From the NCBI GenBank assembly GCA_018699955.1, contig JABISG010000167.1, forward strand, positions 1 through 48,310: a DNA stretch of 48,310 bases, written 5' to 3'. Origin of the DNA: Planctomycetaceae bacterium (GTDB lineage Bacteria > Planctomycetota > Planctomycetia > Planctomycetales > Planctomycetaceae). The first letter of the stretch is position 1. Each line of letters opens with the position of its first letter. Shown here piece by piece: positions 35,242 to 44,778 of the stretch. Below the pieces are notes generated by a model. That model searched no databases. It had not been told where the DNA came from and worked only from the letters and a program-made list of their open reading frames with translations. Position numbers and translations under genes: made by a program.

Positions 35242-36909
35242 TTAATTCGCAGCGGAAAGCACGCGTGCAATCTCGCGCGGCGAGAGTTCGCGGTCATAGA
35301 TTCTCAGGTCCTTCATTTTTCCGTTGAAGTAGTCGTGCTGGCCGAATCCGATTTTCAGCGGTCCTTTTGCGTTCAGATTGTATTTGGCGGGATCGAACTT
35401 CGTGCTCTGGGAAACTTGTTTACCGTCGATGTAAAGTTTGAGTGAATCGTCGCCCTTGACTGCGACGAGATGGTGCCAGCCGGCCGACAAAGCGCGGTCG
35501 TAGGTTACGCTCTTTCCGGCTTCGAGAGAGCGGACGTGGCCCGACGGCAGCACGCCGTAAAACAGTTTCCCGTCGAAGACGGCCGTCACCCATGCCCGGC
35601 GGTAGCGCACATTGGGTGTCTTGTCCAGTCGGCCGGTCGTGACCCATTTGTCTTTGCCGTCGTAGCGATACACTTCCGCCCATGGCAACGTCCCGGCATA
35701 CAGCTTGCCGTTGTAGACGGACATTCCCATGACTTCTTTCTCCATTCCCAACCGCCCGGTATTTGCCCACTTCTGCGGGCCGTCGAATCGGAACACCGAA
35801 CCGGTCGGCCAGGTGCCGGCGTGAATCTTCCCTTCGTAAATGGCGGTCGAGTAAACCTGTGTCGTATCGGGAACGGGACCTAGTCGCGTCCAATCGGTGC
35901 CGCCGTCGTAACGGAAGAATCCGCCACCGTCGTAACTCAAACCGAACAAATCGCCGTTGTGAACGCAGAGATGCACGACACGCAAGCCGGGACAACCGCA
36001 CGACGTCCATTTCTGGTCGCCGTCGTATCGGTACATTCCGCGCGTGCGTGGTTTGTCGCGCCAGGCGCCGGTGGTTCCGGTTCCCGCATACAGTTTCCCT
36101 TTGTAGACGGCTAACCCGCTAATGCTGCGGACGTCGGCGACCTTGCCGCAATCGGTCCAGCGGGTCCCCCCCTCATAGCGGAAAACCTTCCCGCCGTGGT
36201 TCTGGTTGGGCGAAAGCGGCAGCGACGATCCACCGCCGCTGTAAAGTTCGGTGCCGGCATAAAGTTTCCCGTTGTAGACGGCCAGACCGGTGATCGAATT
36301 CGCCAGATCGGGGCTGCCGCAATCGACCCAGCGTGTGCCGCCCGCATAGCGGTAAAGGTGACCGGTCTTGCCTTCGCCTGGTTCCCACACCGCCGCGTAC
36401 AAGTCACCATCGAACACTACGAGCGACTTGACATACTGGTTCGTACCCGGTCGCCCGCAGTCGGTCCATTCGGGATCGATCTGCGCGGCATCGATGCCGA
36501 AGAGAATATTCCGCCAGTTTGATTGCGCCGAAGTGACGCCGGCATAGTTCATCAGGCTGAGGGTAAAACCCTTGCGAGTGGTGGGGTCGTACTGGGTGAT
36601 GACGTCGCCCAGTACGTCGTCCAACAGTTCGGCAGTGTGAACCCAAACGGCGATTGAAAACGGCCCCGTTCCCGGATTGAACGACTTCGACTCCGGCACT
36701 TCTAACCAGGCATTGACTCCATTGAATACGGCGCTGCCGTTCTCGAATGTCACACCGTGATTGACGGAGTCCTGGCCGCCAGTTGTGCTGTCCTTGCCGT
36801 CCGCCGCAAGTTTCCAATGAGCGACAAGGCCATCGTCGGCGCGAATTGATGCGGCCGACGATATAATCAAAAGCGCGGCGGCAAAAGCGAACAGGCGGTT
36901 GTGATTCAC
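35242..36909 (-). CDS. Secreted LamG protein with an inserted seven-blade propeller
   Basis: A 555-residue exported protein. A LamG/concanavalin-like domain begins at about 27-140 (LVAHWKL, SIAVWVH) and is completed at about 465-555 (GWHHLVAV, LKLYIDGKQV, DLRIYDREL). Between them lie seven repeats of the form VYNGKLYAGT plus a VYRYDGGxxW strand. A leading EWTDCG strand fits the outer strand of the last blade, a Velcro closure. The propeller is thus inserted into the LamG domain. LamG domains bind carbohydrates or proteins; the ligand is unknown. It uses a GTG start, with GGGAG 8 nt upstream. Confidence 0.85.
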   Translation of the reverse strand: MNHNRLFAFAAALLIISSAASIRADDGLVAHWKLAADGKDSTTGGQDSVNHGVTFENGSAVFNGVNAWLEVPESKSFNPGTGPFSIAVWVHTAELLDDVLGDVITQYDPTTRKGFTLSLMNYAGVTSAQSNWRNILFGIDAAQIDPEWTDCGRPGTNQYVKSLVVFDGDLYAAVWEPGEGKTGHLYRYAGGTRWVDCGSPDLANSITGLAVYNGKLYAGTELYSGGGSSLPLSPNQNHGGKVFRYEGGTRWTDCGKVADVRSISGLAVYKGKLYAGTGTTGAWRDKPRTRGMYRYDGDQKWTSCGCPGLRVVHLCVHNGDLFGLSYDGGGFFRYDGGTDWTRLGPVPDTTQVYSTAIYEGKIHAGTWPTGSVFRFDGPQKWANTGRLGMEKEVMGMSVYNGKLYAGTLPWAEVYRYDGKDKWVTTGRLDKTPNVRYRRAWVTAVFDGKLFYGVLPSGHVRSLEAGKSVTYDRALSAGWHHLVAVKGDDSLKLYIDGKQVSQSTKFDPAKYNLNAKGPLKIGFGQHDYFNGKMKDLRIYDRELSPREIARVLSAAN

Positions 36910-37052
36910 GAAGCATACTCCCGGATTCGGATCGGGGACAATTGGCGAGTCTCACGTCTGCTTGAGAATAATCGGATTGCGCTGCGGCGGTCAAACGTGT
37001 TGATTGTGATCAGGCAACGAATATGTGACTCACACTGTTATGCAGCAGAACC

Positions 37053-37610
37053 ATGATTGACCTCGGCTACATGGCTAAACACATTGTGACCCGCCCCGAC
37101 TGGCTGGACACGCCGAACGTGCAAAATGTCTGCGCCGTCAGTCGTTGCGTCTCTGCCGACTTTTGCGACTACATCAACTTCTGGAAACACAACGGATACT
37201 GGTTCTTCAATTCGCCCCGTGACATTCAAGTTCTTTCTGCTGCCAATGACGTTGATCTTTCGGGTACAACTCTGTTTTTCTACAAGGCACACAGTCTCCA
37301 ATACGACGCCGATTCCCAATCGTGGGAGTCCTTCACCGCCCATGATGCTTTCCTCACGTCGATAATTCCGCCGCAGAAATCCCGGTTTCTTGGGTTCGAT
37401 ATTGTTACCTACTCGGTGTAGAACTCTCCAGAATGTTCGCCATTATCTTGCAATCATCTGGCTACCGAAGTGTCGGTCAACGAGCACTGCTTGATTCCTG
37501 CGATTGACTACGCCATTGATCGTCTTGAGGCTGGCGTCTTTGACAATTCGGAGCCGGGTCCATTTCGGATCATTTCTGTAAACACTCTCGACTTTGAACT
37601 GGCTGAATAA
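37053..37610 (+). pseudogene. Gene interrupted by an in-frame amber codon
   Basis: The ATG at 37053 opens a 122-residue frame ending in YTYSV-like sequence and TAG at 37419-37421. The same frame continues without interruption for 62 more residues (NSPECSPLSC, then CLIPAIDYAI and DNSEPGPF) to TAA at 37608. The downstream part reads as normal protein with codon use like its neighbours, so the original gene was probably 185 codons long. I do not recognise the family or function. Options are a nonsense mutation, a sequencing error, or readthrough; no frame change is needed. Confidence 0.6.
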
Positions 37611-37660
37611 CTCGTTCTGTTAACAAGATATGTCTTGCCGAGTTTGGATACCGCAATCCT

Positions 37661-39238
37661 ATGAATGAATCGAAGTCCTCACGGCGTGACTGGTTGAAGT
37701 CGGCGGTGGCGTTGGGCATCTCCGGCGCGGCGACAAACAGCGGGATCGCGCGGGTGTTTTCAGCTGAGCGTGACAGCTTCCTCAACATCGGTTCGCAACG
37801 GCAACTTTTTTGCGACGACTTTCTGATCGAGTCGAATGACGGCGCCGAGCGCAAACTGCATCAGCCACAGAAGGTGAATGACGGGCAACCGGTACTCCAT
37901 CTCGATCAACCGTGGGAAGAACTGGGAACTCCCATTCTTGGCGGTGTGCTGCGCGATCGCGGTCGGTTTCGAATGTGGTATCGCGGCGGTGGCGGCGGGC
38001 CGGCGGGTGGACGCTGGTGTTATGCCGAATCGGCCGACGGTCTGAAATGGAACAAGCCCGCGCTAGGGCTGATGGAACACAACGGCAGTCGGAAAAACAA
38101 CATCTACGTACTGGGCCAGCCGCAGGCGTTTACGCCGTTTGTCGATCCGAATGAAAACGACCCGGCACGACGGTACAAGTCGGCCATCAATTCGCTGCGG
38201 ATCGACACGGCCTTTGCCCATTCTCCGGATGGTTTGAAGTGGACGCAGTTTCGCGACGGGGCAGCTATCACCGGTCGTGCTTCCGATACGATCAGCCAAG
38301 TGCTGTGGGATCCGTTTGCCAAGGTGTATCGGCTTTACACGCGCACCGATTATGGCACGAGTCAGACGGGCGAAGTCCGCGGCACGCGCGACATGGTCGC
38401 CGCCGCCGATGCCGACCTCTCCGATCCCAAGAGTTGGCGCAAGGTTCGCGAATGGTGTCTCGGTTGGGAAACAAAGCCGCCGGTCATCGCCGATGACGCC
38501 AAAGTGAGTCGCGAGCGTGACCCAAACTATCATCGTCAACGGCAGCTTTACAGCGTCAACGGCTGGATCCATGAAGGTGTGCAGTTCGCGTTGATCTGGG
38601 CATTGGAAACCGGCGCCGACAAGACCGGCATTAGGGAGACGATGAATGCGTACCTCGCCACGACGCGCGGCGAGAAGCCGTGGGATTTGCAGTGGGTCTT
38701 CGGCGATCAACCGTTGATCGAGCGCGGCAAGCCGGGGCGATTCGACTGCCGTTGGATTCAACCGGCCGCGAGCATCGTCACCTGGAAAGATCGACATTGG
38801 CTGTATTACGCCGGATTGGCGAGATCTCACGCCGGCGAATGGAGCCCTGAAATTTCCGGTCCGAAGGGTGGCATCGGTCTGGCAACCATCCGCCGTGACG
38901 GATTCATTTCGTTTAACGCCGGCGCACGCAGTGCATCGGTCACAACAAAGGCGCTGCGATTTCAAGGCAACCGGCTCGCCATCAACACAGTGACGGCCGC
39001 AACCGGCAGTGTGCGAGTCGAGATTCAGAATGCCGCTGGGAAACCGATTTCCGGATTCACGCTGGCCGACAGCACGGAGATTACCGGTGACAAACTGGAC
39101 GGCATTGTCCGCTGGAAAGGAAGCAGCGACGTAAGTCGTCTCGCGGGACAGCCGGTTCGGTTACGATTCGTTCTCCGTGACGCGGACCTGTTTTCACTAA
39201 AGTTTGATGTGCCGACACTCGGAAAGAACACACCGTGA
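37661..39238 (+). CDS. Tat-exported glycosidase-like beta-propeller protein
   Basis: A 525-residue protein. A Tat-like signal (SRRDWLKSAVALGISG) is followed by a beta-rich domain with features of the five-bladed propeller glycosidase superfamily (RFRMWYRGG, CYAESADGLKW, AFAHSPDGLKWTQF). The two DGLKW segments are the kind of repeated blade strand seen in GH32/GH43/GH130-type proteins. The catalytic acids are not clear by eye, so the call stays at fold level. It would act on extracytoplasmic carbohydrate. It lies 51 nt downstream of the amber-interrupted gene. Confidence 0.75.
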   Translation: MNESKSSRRDWLKSAVALGISGAATNSGIARVFSAERDSFLNIGSQRQLFCDDFLIESNDGAERKLHQPQKVNDGQPVLHLDQPWEELGTPILGGVLRDRGRFRMWYRGGGGGPAGGRWCYAESADGLKWNKPALGLMEHNGSRKNNIYVLGQPQAFTPFVDPNENDPARRYKSAINSLRIDTAFAHSPDGLKWTQFRDGAAITGRASDTISQVLWDPFAKVYRLYTRTDYGTSQTGEVRGTRDMVAAADADLSDPKSWRKVREWCLGWETKPPVIADDAKVSRERDPNYHRQRQLYSVNGWIHEGVQFALIWALETGADKTGIRETMNAYLATTRGEKPWDLQWVFGDQPLIERGKPGRFDCRWIQPAASIVTWKDRHWLYYAGLARSHAGEWSPEISGPKGGIGLATIRRDGFISFNAGARSASVTTKALRFQGNRLAINTVTAATGSVRVEIQNAAGKPISGFTLADSTEITGDKLDGIVRWKGSSDVSRLAGQPVRLRFVLRDADLFSLKFDVPTLGKNTP

Positions 39239-39343
39239 ATCACAGGTTTGCGATCCTTCGGTGGACTTGGAAACGCCATGTTTGATAGCGAATTGAACTC
39301 TGAGAGTTTTTTGACTTCTTATATCTATCGTGAGGACGTCTAA

Positions 39344-41497
39344 ATGCAAATTCGCCGATGCTGTTTGAACGGGTTGCCGGTTGCGAATTGTTCGTGGCTG
39401 TTTCCGTTGTTGCTGATCGCGTTGCCCGCCGGGCTTCGCGGCGGTGAGCCGGCTCAGCCTGCGGCATTCAAACATGCGGGCATCATTGAGGCGTGGAACA
39501 CGTACAAGCACAAACTGACGTTTGGTAAGGGACAGACGTTGGCCCTGGTCGATGACGGCTGCAAGCTGTCCATGCCCGAATGGTCGAAGTCGGATGGCGA
39601 TCAACCGAAAGTCATCGTCGCTTACGACAGCGTCGATGGCGACAACGACCCCAAACACGAAGGCCGGGGGTATCATGGCTCGACGATCGGCATTCCCTCG
39701 TCGGTCAATTACGGCGGCAAGTGGGGCGTCGCCTACAACAATCAAATCGCGGTCATCCGGGCGCTCGAATGTTGCCATTGCAATGTGAGCGACGGAAAAA
39801 CCGTGGCCGCCGGTTTGCAGTGGATCATCGACCACCACAAGCGATACCGCATCACAACCGTGAATCTGGCGCCCGTCGATGACAAGGCTCACGACAAGCC
39901 GGTCGCAACCGCGATTGACGAAAAACTGACCAAACTGCGAAAGCTTGGCATTTGGGTCAGCGCGCCCACCGGCAACCACAACTTCACCAATGGAATTTCC
40001 TGGCCGGCCAGTCAGCCCAACTGTTTTGCCATCGGAGCGGTGCGGCAGGGGAAGGACGAAGTTTACCTTGATCGCCACGCGAAGGTCGATTTGGTCGTAC
40101 CCGCCGGCGCCACATCTTCCTCCAACGCCATCGCCTGCGGCGCTGCAATAATCATCCGCGAGGCAATTCTGGAAACCGGTTACAACTGGAAACAGAATGG
40201 CCCCAACATTCCCGCAGCCATGTTGGCCATTATGCAGAACACCGGCGTGAAGGTGGATGATCCCGCCACAAAGCGCAGCTACCAGCGGCTCGACTTGGCG
40301 GCCGCACTGCGACACGTATTTGTTGAGGCGAAGCAACCAAATGCCGTTCGCTTTTCCGAACATTTGATCGCCGACAAATATGCGTATGCCTATGGTGTCG
40401 CCGCGGCCGACTTCGATGACGACGGCGATCTCGATTTGACCTCCGCCGACTACCAACCGCACAACATGCTGTATCTGTTCGAGAATGACAGCCGCGGAAA
40501 GTTCAAGCGGCACGTCGTCCAAAAGGAAGACCCCGAACGTTTGGAACGGCACATGATTGGCGACGTTGATGGCGACGGCGATCTGGACGTGGTGATTGTG
40601 AAGAACCTGCGCGGTCACCTGCTGTGGTTCGAGAACAGCGGTAAACCGACGGACGGAAAACTCTGGCGGCGACACGTCATCTCCACCGACTTGCCCGGCG
40701 CTTACGACGTCGCGCTGGCCGATTTCGACAAGGACGGCGACCTGGACGTGGCCGCTTCGAGTTGGGTGCTGGGAAATCAATTCGCCTGGTTCGAGAACGA
40801 CGGGACCCCGGCAGATGGGGATTGGCAGAAACACATGATCGAAGAAGACATCGCGGAAACGCGCACGATGCGCGCCGCCGATTTCGACGGAGATGGCGAC
40901 ATGGATCTGCTGGGCACCGCCCGCAAAGCCGATCAGGTCGTTTGGTACGAGAACCATCGCGTCGCCGGTTCACTTGCCTGGAAGAAACACCTCATCGACA
41001 ACAAGTCGCGTTGCCCGGCACACGGAAACCCGGCCGACATGGACGGCGATGGCGACCTGGACGTGGTGATGGCGTTGGGATTCTATTATCGTCCCGGCTC
41101 AAACAATCCGGATGCTTCGCTCCGGCAAGAGGACAATCGGGTGGTCTGGTACGAAAACAACGGCAAGCCGACAGTCGGTGTTTGGGAAAAGCACGTCATT
41201 GGGCCGAAATTCGATGACGCCTTCGAAGCGGTGGCCGGCGATCTGGATGGTGACGGGGACATCGATGTCGCAGCGACTTCGTGGCGCAATCCCGGTCGCG
41301 TCGTCTGGTTCGAGAATCACGGCAACCCCAAGGGCCAATGGACGCGCCATATGCTGAAGAATAACTGGCGCAGTGCGAATCAAATCATCATCGCCGACTT
41401 CAACGGCGATGGCAGACCGGACATCGCAGCATGTGCCGAGCACGGCAGCTACGAACTGCGCTGGTGGCGAAACGACGGGCGGACTGCAAAGCGTTAA
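39344..41497 (+). CDS. Subtilase (S8) fused to a seven-repeat FG-GAP propeller
   Basis: A 717-residue secreted protein (Sec signal about 1-33). Residues about 60-300 are an S8 subtilase. The triad is visible as Asp70 (ALVDDG), His111 (GYHGSTIG) and Ser258 (GATSSSNA), with Asn211 (TGNHN) as the oxyanion residue. Gly in the usual GTS motif is Ala. Residues about 370-710 hold seven calcium-binding FG-GAP/VCBS units (DFDDDGDLD, DVDGDGDLD, DFDKDGDLD and so on), enough for a seven-bladed propeller. Proteolysis and adhesion or substrate binding are implied. GAGGA precedes the ATG. A long open frame on the opposite strand is a shadow. Confidence 0.88.
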   Translation: MQIRRCCLNGLPVANCSWLFPLLLIALPAGLRGGEPAQPAAFKHAGIIEAWNTYKHKLTFGKGQTLALVDDGCKLSMPEWSKSDGDQPKVIVAYDSVDGDNDPKHEGRGYHGSTIGIPSSVNYGGKWGVAYNNQIAVIRALECCHCNVSDGKTVAAGLQWIIDHHKRYRITTVNLAPVDDKAHDKPVATAIDEKLTKLRKLGIWVSAPTGNHNFTNGISWPASQPNCFAIGAVRQGKDEVYLDRHAKVDLVVPAGATSSSNAIACGAAIIIREAILETGYNWKQNGPNIPAAMLAIMQNTGVKVDDPATKRSYQRLDLAAALRHVFVEAKQPNAVRFSEHLIADKYAYAYGVAAADFDDDGDLDLTSADYQPHNMLYLFENDSRGKFKRHVVQKEDPERLERHMIGDVDGDGDLDVVIVKNLRGHLLWFENSGKPTDGKLWRRHVISTDLPGAYDVALADFDKDGDLDVAASSWVLGNQFAWFENDGTPADGDWQKHMIEEDIAETRTMRAADFDGDGDMDLLGTARKADQVVWYENHRVAGSLAWKKHLIDNKSRCPAHGNPADMDGDGDLDVVMALGFYYRPGSNNPDASLRQEDNRVVWYENNGKPTVGVWEKHVIGPKFDDAFEAVAGDLDGDGDIDVAATSWRNPGRVVWFENHGNPKGQWTRHMLKNNWRSANQIIIADFNGDGRPDIAACAEHGSYELRWWRNDGRTAKR

Positions 41498-41627
41498 GAG
41501 TCGAGTTTGAACAATCGACGAAATGGGTGAATCCGACCGATGCACATGCAGGTATGGTCGTAATAGAAAAGGCTTTTGTGGTAAGTTGGCTACGGGTGAT
41601 CGATATCTTCTCTCGGAGAGGCGACTG

Positions 41628-43379
41628 ATGTTTAGCAGGACTCGAGTATTTAGGCTGTTTGTTGTTGCTCTCGTCACTTCAGCCGGGGGGCTGTTGGCCG
41701 GGCGCGCTGTTGCCGAATCACCTTCGCTGGCCAAATCGATGCCGGCGGGAGCACTGGCGTTTGGTGAAGTCGCCGACTTGGAATCGGTCATCGACCGCGT
41801 TCAGAGTTCCGACTATCTCAAGCAGGTCCTTGAAAGCCCGCAGTTTCAGGATGTGGCGAAGTCCCAGCAGTACAAGCAGGCACAAGCCGGGCGGGCGGTT
41901 CTCGAAAAACAATTGGGAATGGACCTGTGGACCGTCGGCAAGAAGTTGCTGGGGAACCGGATCGCAGTCGCCGTCTATCCAAAACCGAATTCCGATCAGC
42001 CGGACGCCGTCGCCATTATTCAGGTGAAAGATGCTCAGACGCTGGTTAATCTTCGCAAACAGGTCGAGCCGCTGCTGATGCTGACGGGCGCGAAGATCGA
42101 AAAATCCAAAATTGGCGATGGCGTTGAGTTGGTCGCGATCAACGACAGCGTATTTTTCGGGATCAATGACAAGTGGATTGCGGCCAGCAGCAATCGGGAT
42201 CTGCTCACCAGGACGGTTGGGTTGCTTTCCGACGAGGAGGCGACATCGCTCACCGAGGACGATGCCTATCAGTTGATGTCGAAGAAGATGGGGACCGAGC
42301 ATTTGGGACGCGTCTTCGTCAACACCGGCACCTTGGCCGAGGCGACAGGCGGGCGATTCGGCCTGCCGGAGAAGATGGACAACCCGCTCGCCTCATTGTT
42401 GGTCGGCGGAATTCTCGAATTGGCAGTGCATAGTCCGTATGCCGGATTGACGTTGGATGTTGAAGAGAATCAGTTTGTCCTCTCTGCCGGCATCGACGGC
42501 GATCAGAGTAAACTAGGTGAGCTGTTTTCGCCGTTTTTCGCCAGTCCGCCTGCGACGGGAACGCGGCCGATTCCTGCAGTGCCGCAGTTAATTGGCGGCG
42601 TCACAATTTACCGTGATTTTGCCGATTGGTACGGTCGCCGCGAAGAGTTGTTGCAGCCGCAGATTTTGCCCGGCTTCGACCAGTTCGAGGCGGGATTGGG
42701 GAACATTCTGCCCGGCAGAGATTTCGGTGAAGACGTTCTGCCGCAGCTTGGAAAGAACATCACATTGGTGGCCGCCCGACAGGATTACAGCCATCTGGAT
42801 GGCAAACCGGGCGTGAAACTGCCGGGGTTCGCCGCCATCTTCGAATTGGGCAGACCAGATGAAGGTGCGCAGACCTTTCAGATGTTCTTTCAAACGCTGT
42901 CGGCAATCTTGAATTTGCAGGCGGGGCAACAGGGCCGAAAGCCGTGGTTGCTCGATACGGAAATCTACAAAGACGTCAAAGTGTCCTACGGCCGTTACCT
43001 GAAGAAACCGGAGGGGGACCGGTTGCCGTTGGTGTTCAATTTCATGCCCGCATCGGCCCGCGTCGGCGATAAGTACATTATCAGTTCTTCGGTGGACCTC
43101 TGCCGGAATCTGATCGATGCGCTGAAGAAGCCGGAGAACAACAAGCGCGTCGAAAAGAACCTCAACCTCGAATTCCATTTCGATCCGTTTGCCGACATCA
43201 TCGAAGCCAATCAGGATTTCTTCCAGGCTCAGCGAATCCAACAAGGACGCACGACCGACGAAGCAAAACAGGACATGGCAGCCATTTTGAATTTGTTGCG
43301 ATACTTCAAATCGCTCGATTTCAACACGACCGCCACCAACGATGCATTCACTGTGCAACTGAAAGGGGCGTGGAAGTGA
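41628..43379 (+). CDS. Secreted DUF3352-like protein, unknown function
   Basis: A 583-residue exported protein with a signal peptide (about 1-29) and a long mixed domain. It contains internally similar stretches on how values compare with errors and rows (DLESVIDRVQ, KWIAASSNRDLL), a style shared with DUF3352-like proteins. I am not certain of the family. I chose the ATG at 41628, 7 nt after GGAGAGG; the frame is open for 35 codons upstream. The DUF1800 gene overlaps its end by 4 nt, so the two form a translationally coupled pair. Confidence 0.7.
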   Translation: MFSRTRVFRLFVVALVTSAGGLLAGRAVAESPSLAKSMPAGALAFGEVADLESVIDRVQSSDYLKQVLESPQFQDVAKSQQYKQAQAGRAVLEKQLGMDLWTVGKKLLGNRIAVAVYPKPNSDQPDAVAIIQVKDAQTLVNLRKQVEPLLMLTGAKIEKSKIGDGVELVAINDSVFFGINDKWIAASSNRDLLTRTVGLLSDEEATSLTEDDAYQLMSKKMGTEHLGRVFVNTGTLAEATGGRFGLPEKMDNPLASLLVGGILELAVHSPYAGLTLDVEENQFVLSAGIDGDQSKLGELFSPFFASPPATGTRPIPAVPQLIGGVTIYRDFADWYGRREELLQPQILPGFDQFEAGLGNILPGRDFGEDVLPQLGKNITLVAARQDYSHLDGKPGVKLPGFAAIFELGRPDEGAQTFQMFFQTLSAILNLQAGQQGRKPWLLDTEIYKDVKVSYGRYLKKPEGDRLPLVFNFMPASARVGDKYIISSSVDLCRNLIDALKKPENNKRVEKNLNLEFHFDPFADIIEANQDFFQAQRIQQGRTTDEAKQDMAAILNLLRYFKSLDFNTTATNDAFTVQLKGAWK

Positions 43380-44725
43380 GCGGCTCAAAATCGGTCGGCG
43401 ATCCTCTTCGCCCGTATAACTCGAAAAAGGATGGATGGACGCGACGCGACGCCACGCACTTGCTGTGGCGGACGCAGTTTGGTGCATCGGCCGATGAAAT
43501 TGAACAGGCCACCACGGCCGGTCTGGGAAAGACCCTCGACCGGCTGCTGACGCCGCAAGAGGAGTCACCCGATTTCGAGACGTCTGAGCGTTTGCTGCGC
43601 CAGGTCGCCGTCGACACCGGCAACATCAGCCATCTGAAGGCGTGGTGGTTGTACCGCATGCTGAACTCGGCCAATCCGCTGGTCGAAAAGGTGTCGCTGT
43701 TCTGGCATAACCACTTTGCCACCTCAAACGCCAAAGTCGGCTCTGTCGACCACATCGTCGCGCAGAACGACTTGATCCGAAGGGAAGCGGTCGGCAGTTT
43801 TCGCAAGCTGCTCTCGGGAATGGCCCGCGACGTGGCCATGCTGATCTGGCTCGACAGCAATGCGAATCGCAAACGGCAACCGAACGAAAACTTCGCCCGC
43901 GAAGTTATGGAGCTGTTCAGCCTGGGCGTCGGAAACTACACCGAAGAGGACATCGCGGAAGCCGCCCGCGCCTTCACTGGTTGGCATCTGCGCGACGACA
44001 AATACTGGTTCAACCGACGGCAACACGATTTCACGCAGAAAACACTTCTCGGAAAAACAGGCAGTTTAGATGGCGAAGACGTCATCGAGATTTGCCTCGG
44101 GCAGGCAGCCTGCCCACGTTTTCTGGCTACAAAGTTGCTGGCAACATTCGTGACGCCCCGCCCCGACGAGCAGGACGTCGAGCAGTTGGCGCTGCGGATT
44201 CGTGCGCACGATTTTCAAATGACACCGGTGCTTCGTGAAATGTTCGGTTCAGAATTATTCTTCAGCACCAACGTTCGCCGGTCAATCATCAAGAGTCCAT
44301 TGGAACTCGTGCTGGGCGCTTATCGGGCATTGGGGAATCGGCCCGATCTGCAAGCCACCATCGGCCTGCTTGCGAGTCTGGGCCAAGACGTGTTCGAGCC
44401 GCCAACGGTGAAGGGCTGGGAAGGAGGCCGACTGTGGATTCACTCGGCTTCCATGCTGCTGCGAGCCAACTTCGCCCCCGCGCTAACAAGCAGTTCGCGA
44501 TACGGAACAATCGACGATCCGCAATCGGTTCTCAAGTCAGACGGACGAAAAACACAGGACGATGTCGTCGGCTACTACACCGAGTTGTTGCTTTCGGGCG
44601 ACGTCGAACCCGCGTCGAAACAACGGTTGACCGAATATCTGAAAAAGGCGGAAGGCGATCGTGGCGAGCGCAGCCGCGGTCTGATCCAGCTCATCATGTC
44701 CATGCCCGAATATCAGCTTGTCTGA
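43376..44725 (+). CDS. DUF1800 protein
   Basis: A 449-residue protein with the hallmark DUF1800 segments: RDATHLLWRTQFG near the start and NENFAREVMELFSLG with AARAFTGW in the middle. DUF1800 genes are typically paired with DUF1501 genes, as here (53 nt downstream). The function is not established. The likely start is a GTG at 43376 that overlaps the TGA of the upstream gene (GTGA), with a GGGG stretch about 8 nt before it; a GTG at 43370 is the alternative. No signal peptide is obvious. Confidence 0.9.
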   Translation: MSGSKSVGDPLRPYNSKKDGWTRRDATHLLWRTQFGASADEIEQATTAGLGKTLDRLLTPQEESPDFETSERLLRQVAVDTGNISHLKAWWLYRMLNSANPLVEKVSLFWHNHFATSNAKVGSVDHIVAQNDLIRREAVGSFRKLLSGMARDVAMLIWLDSNANRKRQPNENFAREVMELFSLGVGNYTEEDIAEAARAFTGWHLRDDKYWFNRRQHDFTQKTLLGKTGSLDGEDVIEICLGQAACPRFLATKLLATFVTPRPDEQDVEQLALRIRAHDFQMTPVLREMFGSELFFSTNVRRSIIKSPLELVLGAYRALGNRPDLQATIGLLASLGQDVFEPPTVKGWEGGRLWIHSASMLLRANFAPALTSSSRYGTIDDPQSVLKSDGRKTQDDVVGYYTELLLSGDVEPASKQRLTEYLKKAEGDRGERSRGLIQLIMSMPEYQLV

Positions 44726-44778
44726 TTGCGAACGACGCAACAACGGATTGCGGCACACGTTAAGATAGGACCAAGACC

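Noticed and set aside
37419..37421. Amber codon as pyrrolysine
   Set aside because: Nothing in the window suggests pyrrolysine genes, and planctomycete use would be surprising. A nonsense mutation or error is simpler.
39197..40957. Long open frame on the minus strand, over 580 residues
   Set aside because: It is antisense to the FG-GAP/subtilase gene. The regular GDGDLD codons create a long reverse frame with valine/isoleucine-rich nonsense; there are no domains, no start signal and a better plus-strand gene.
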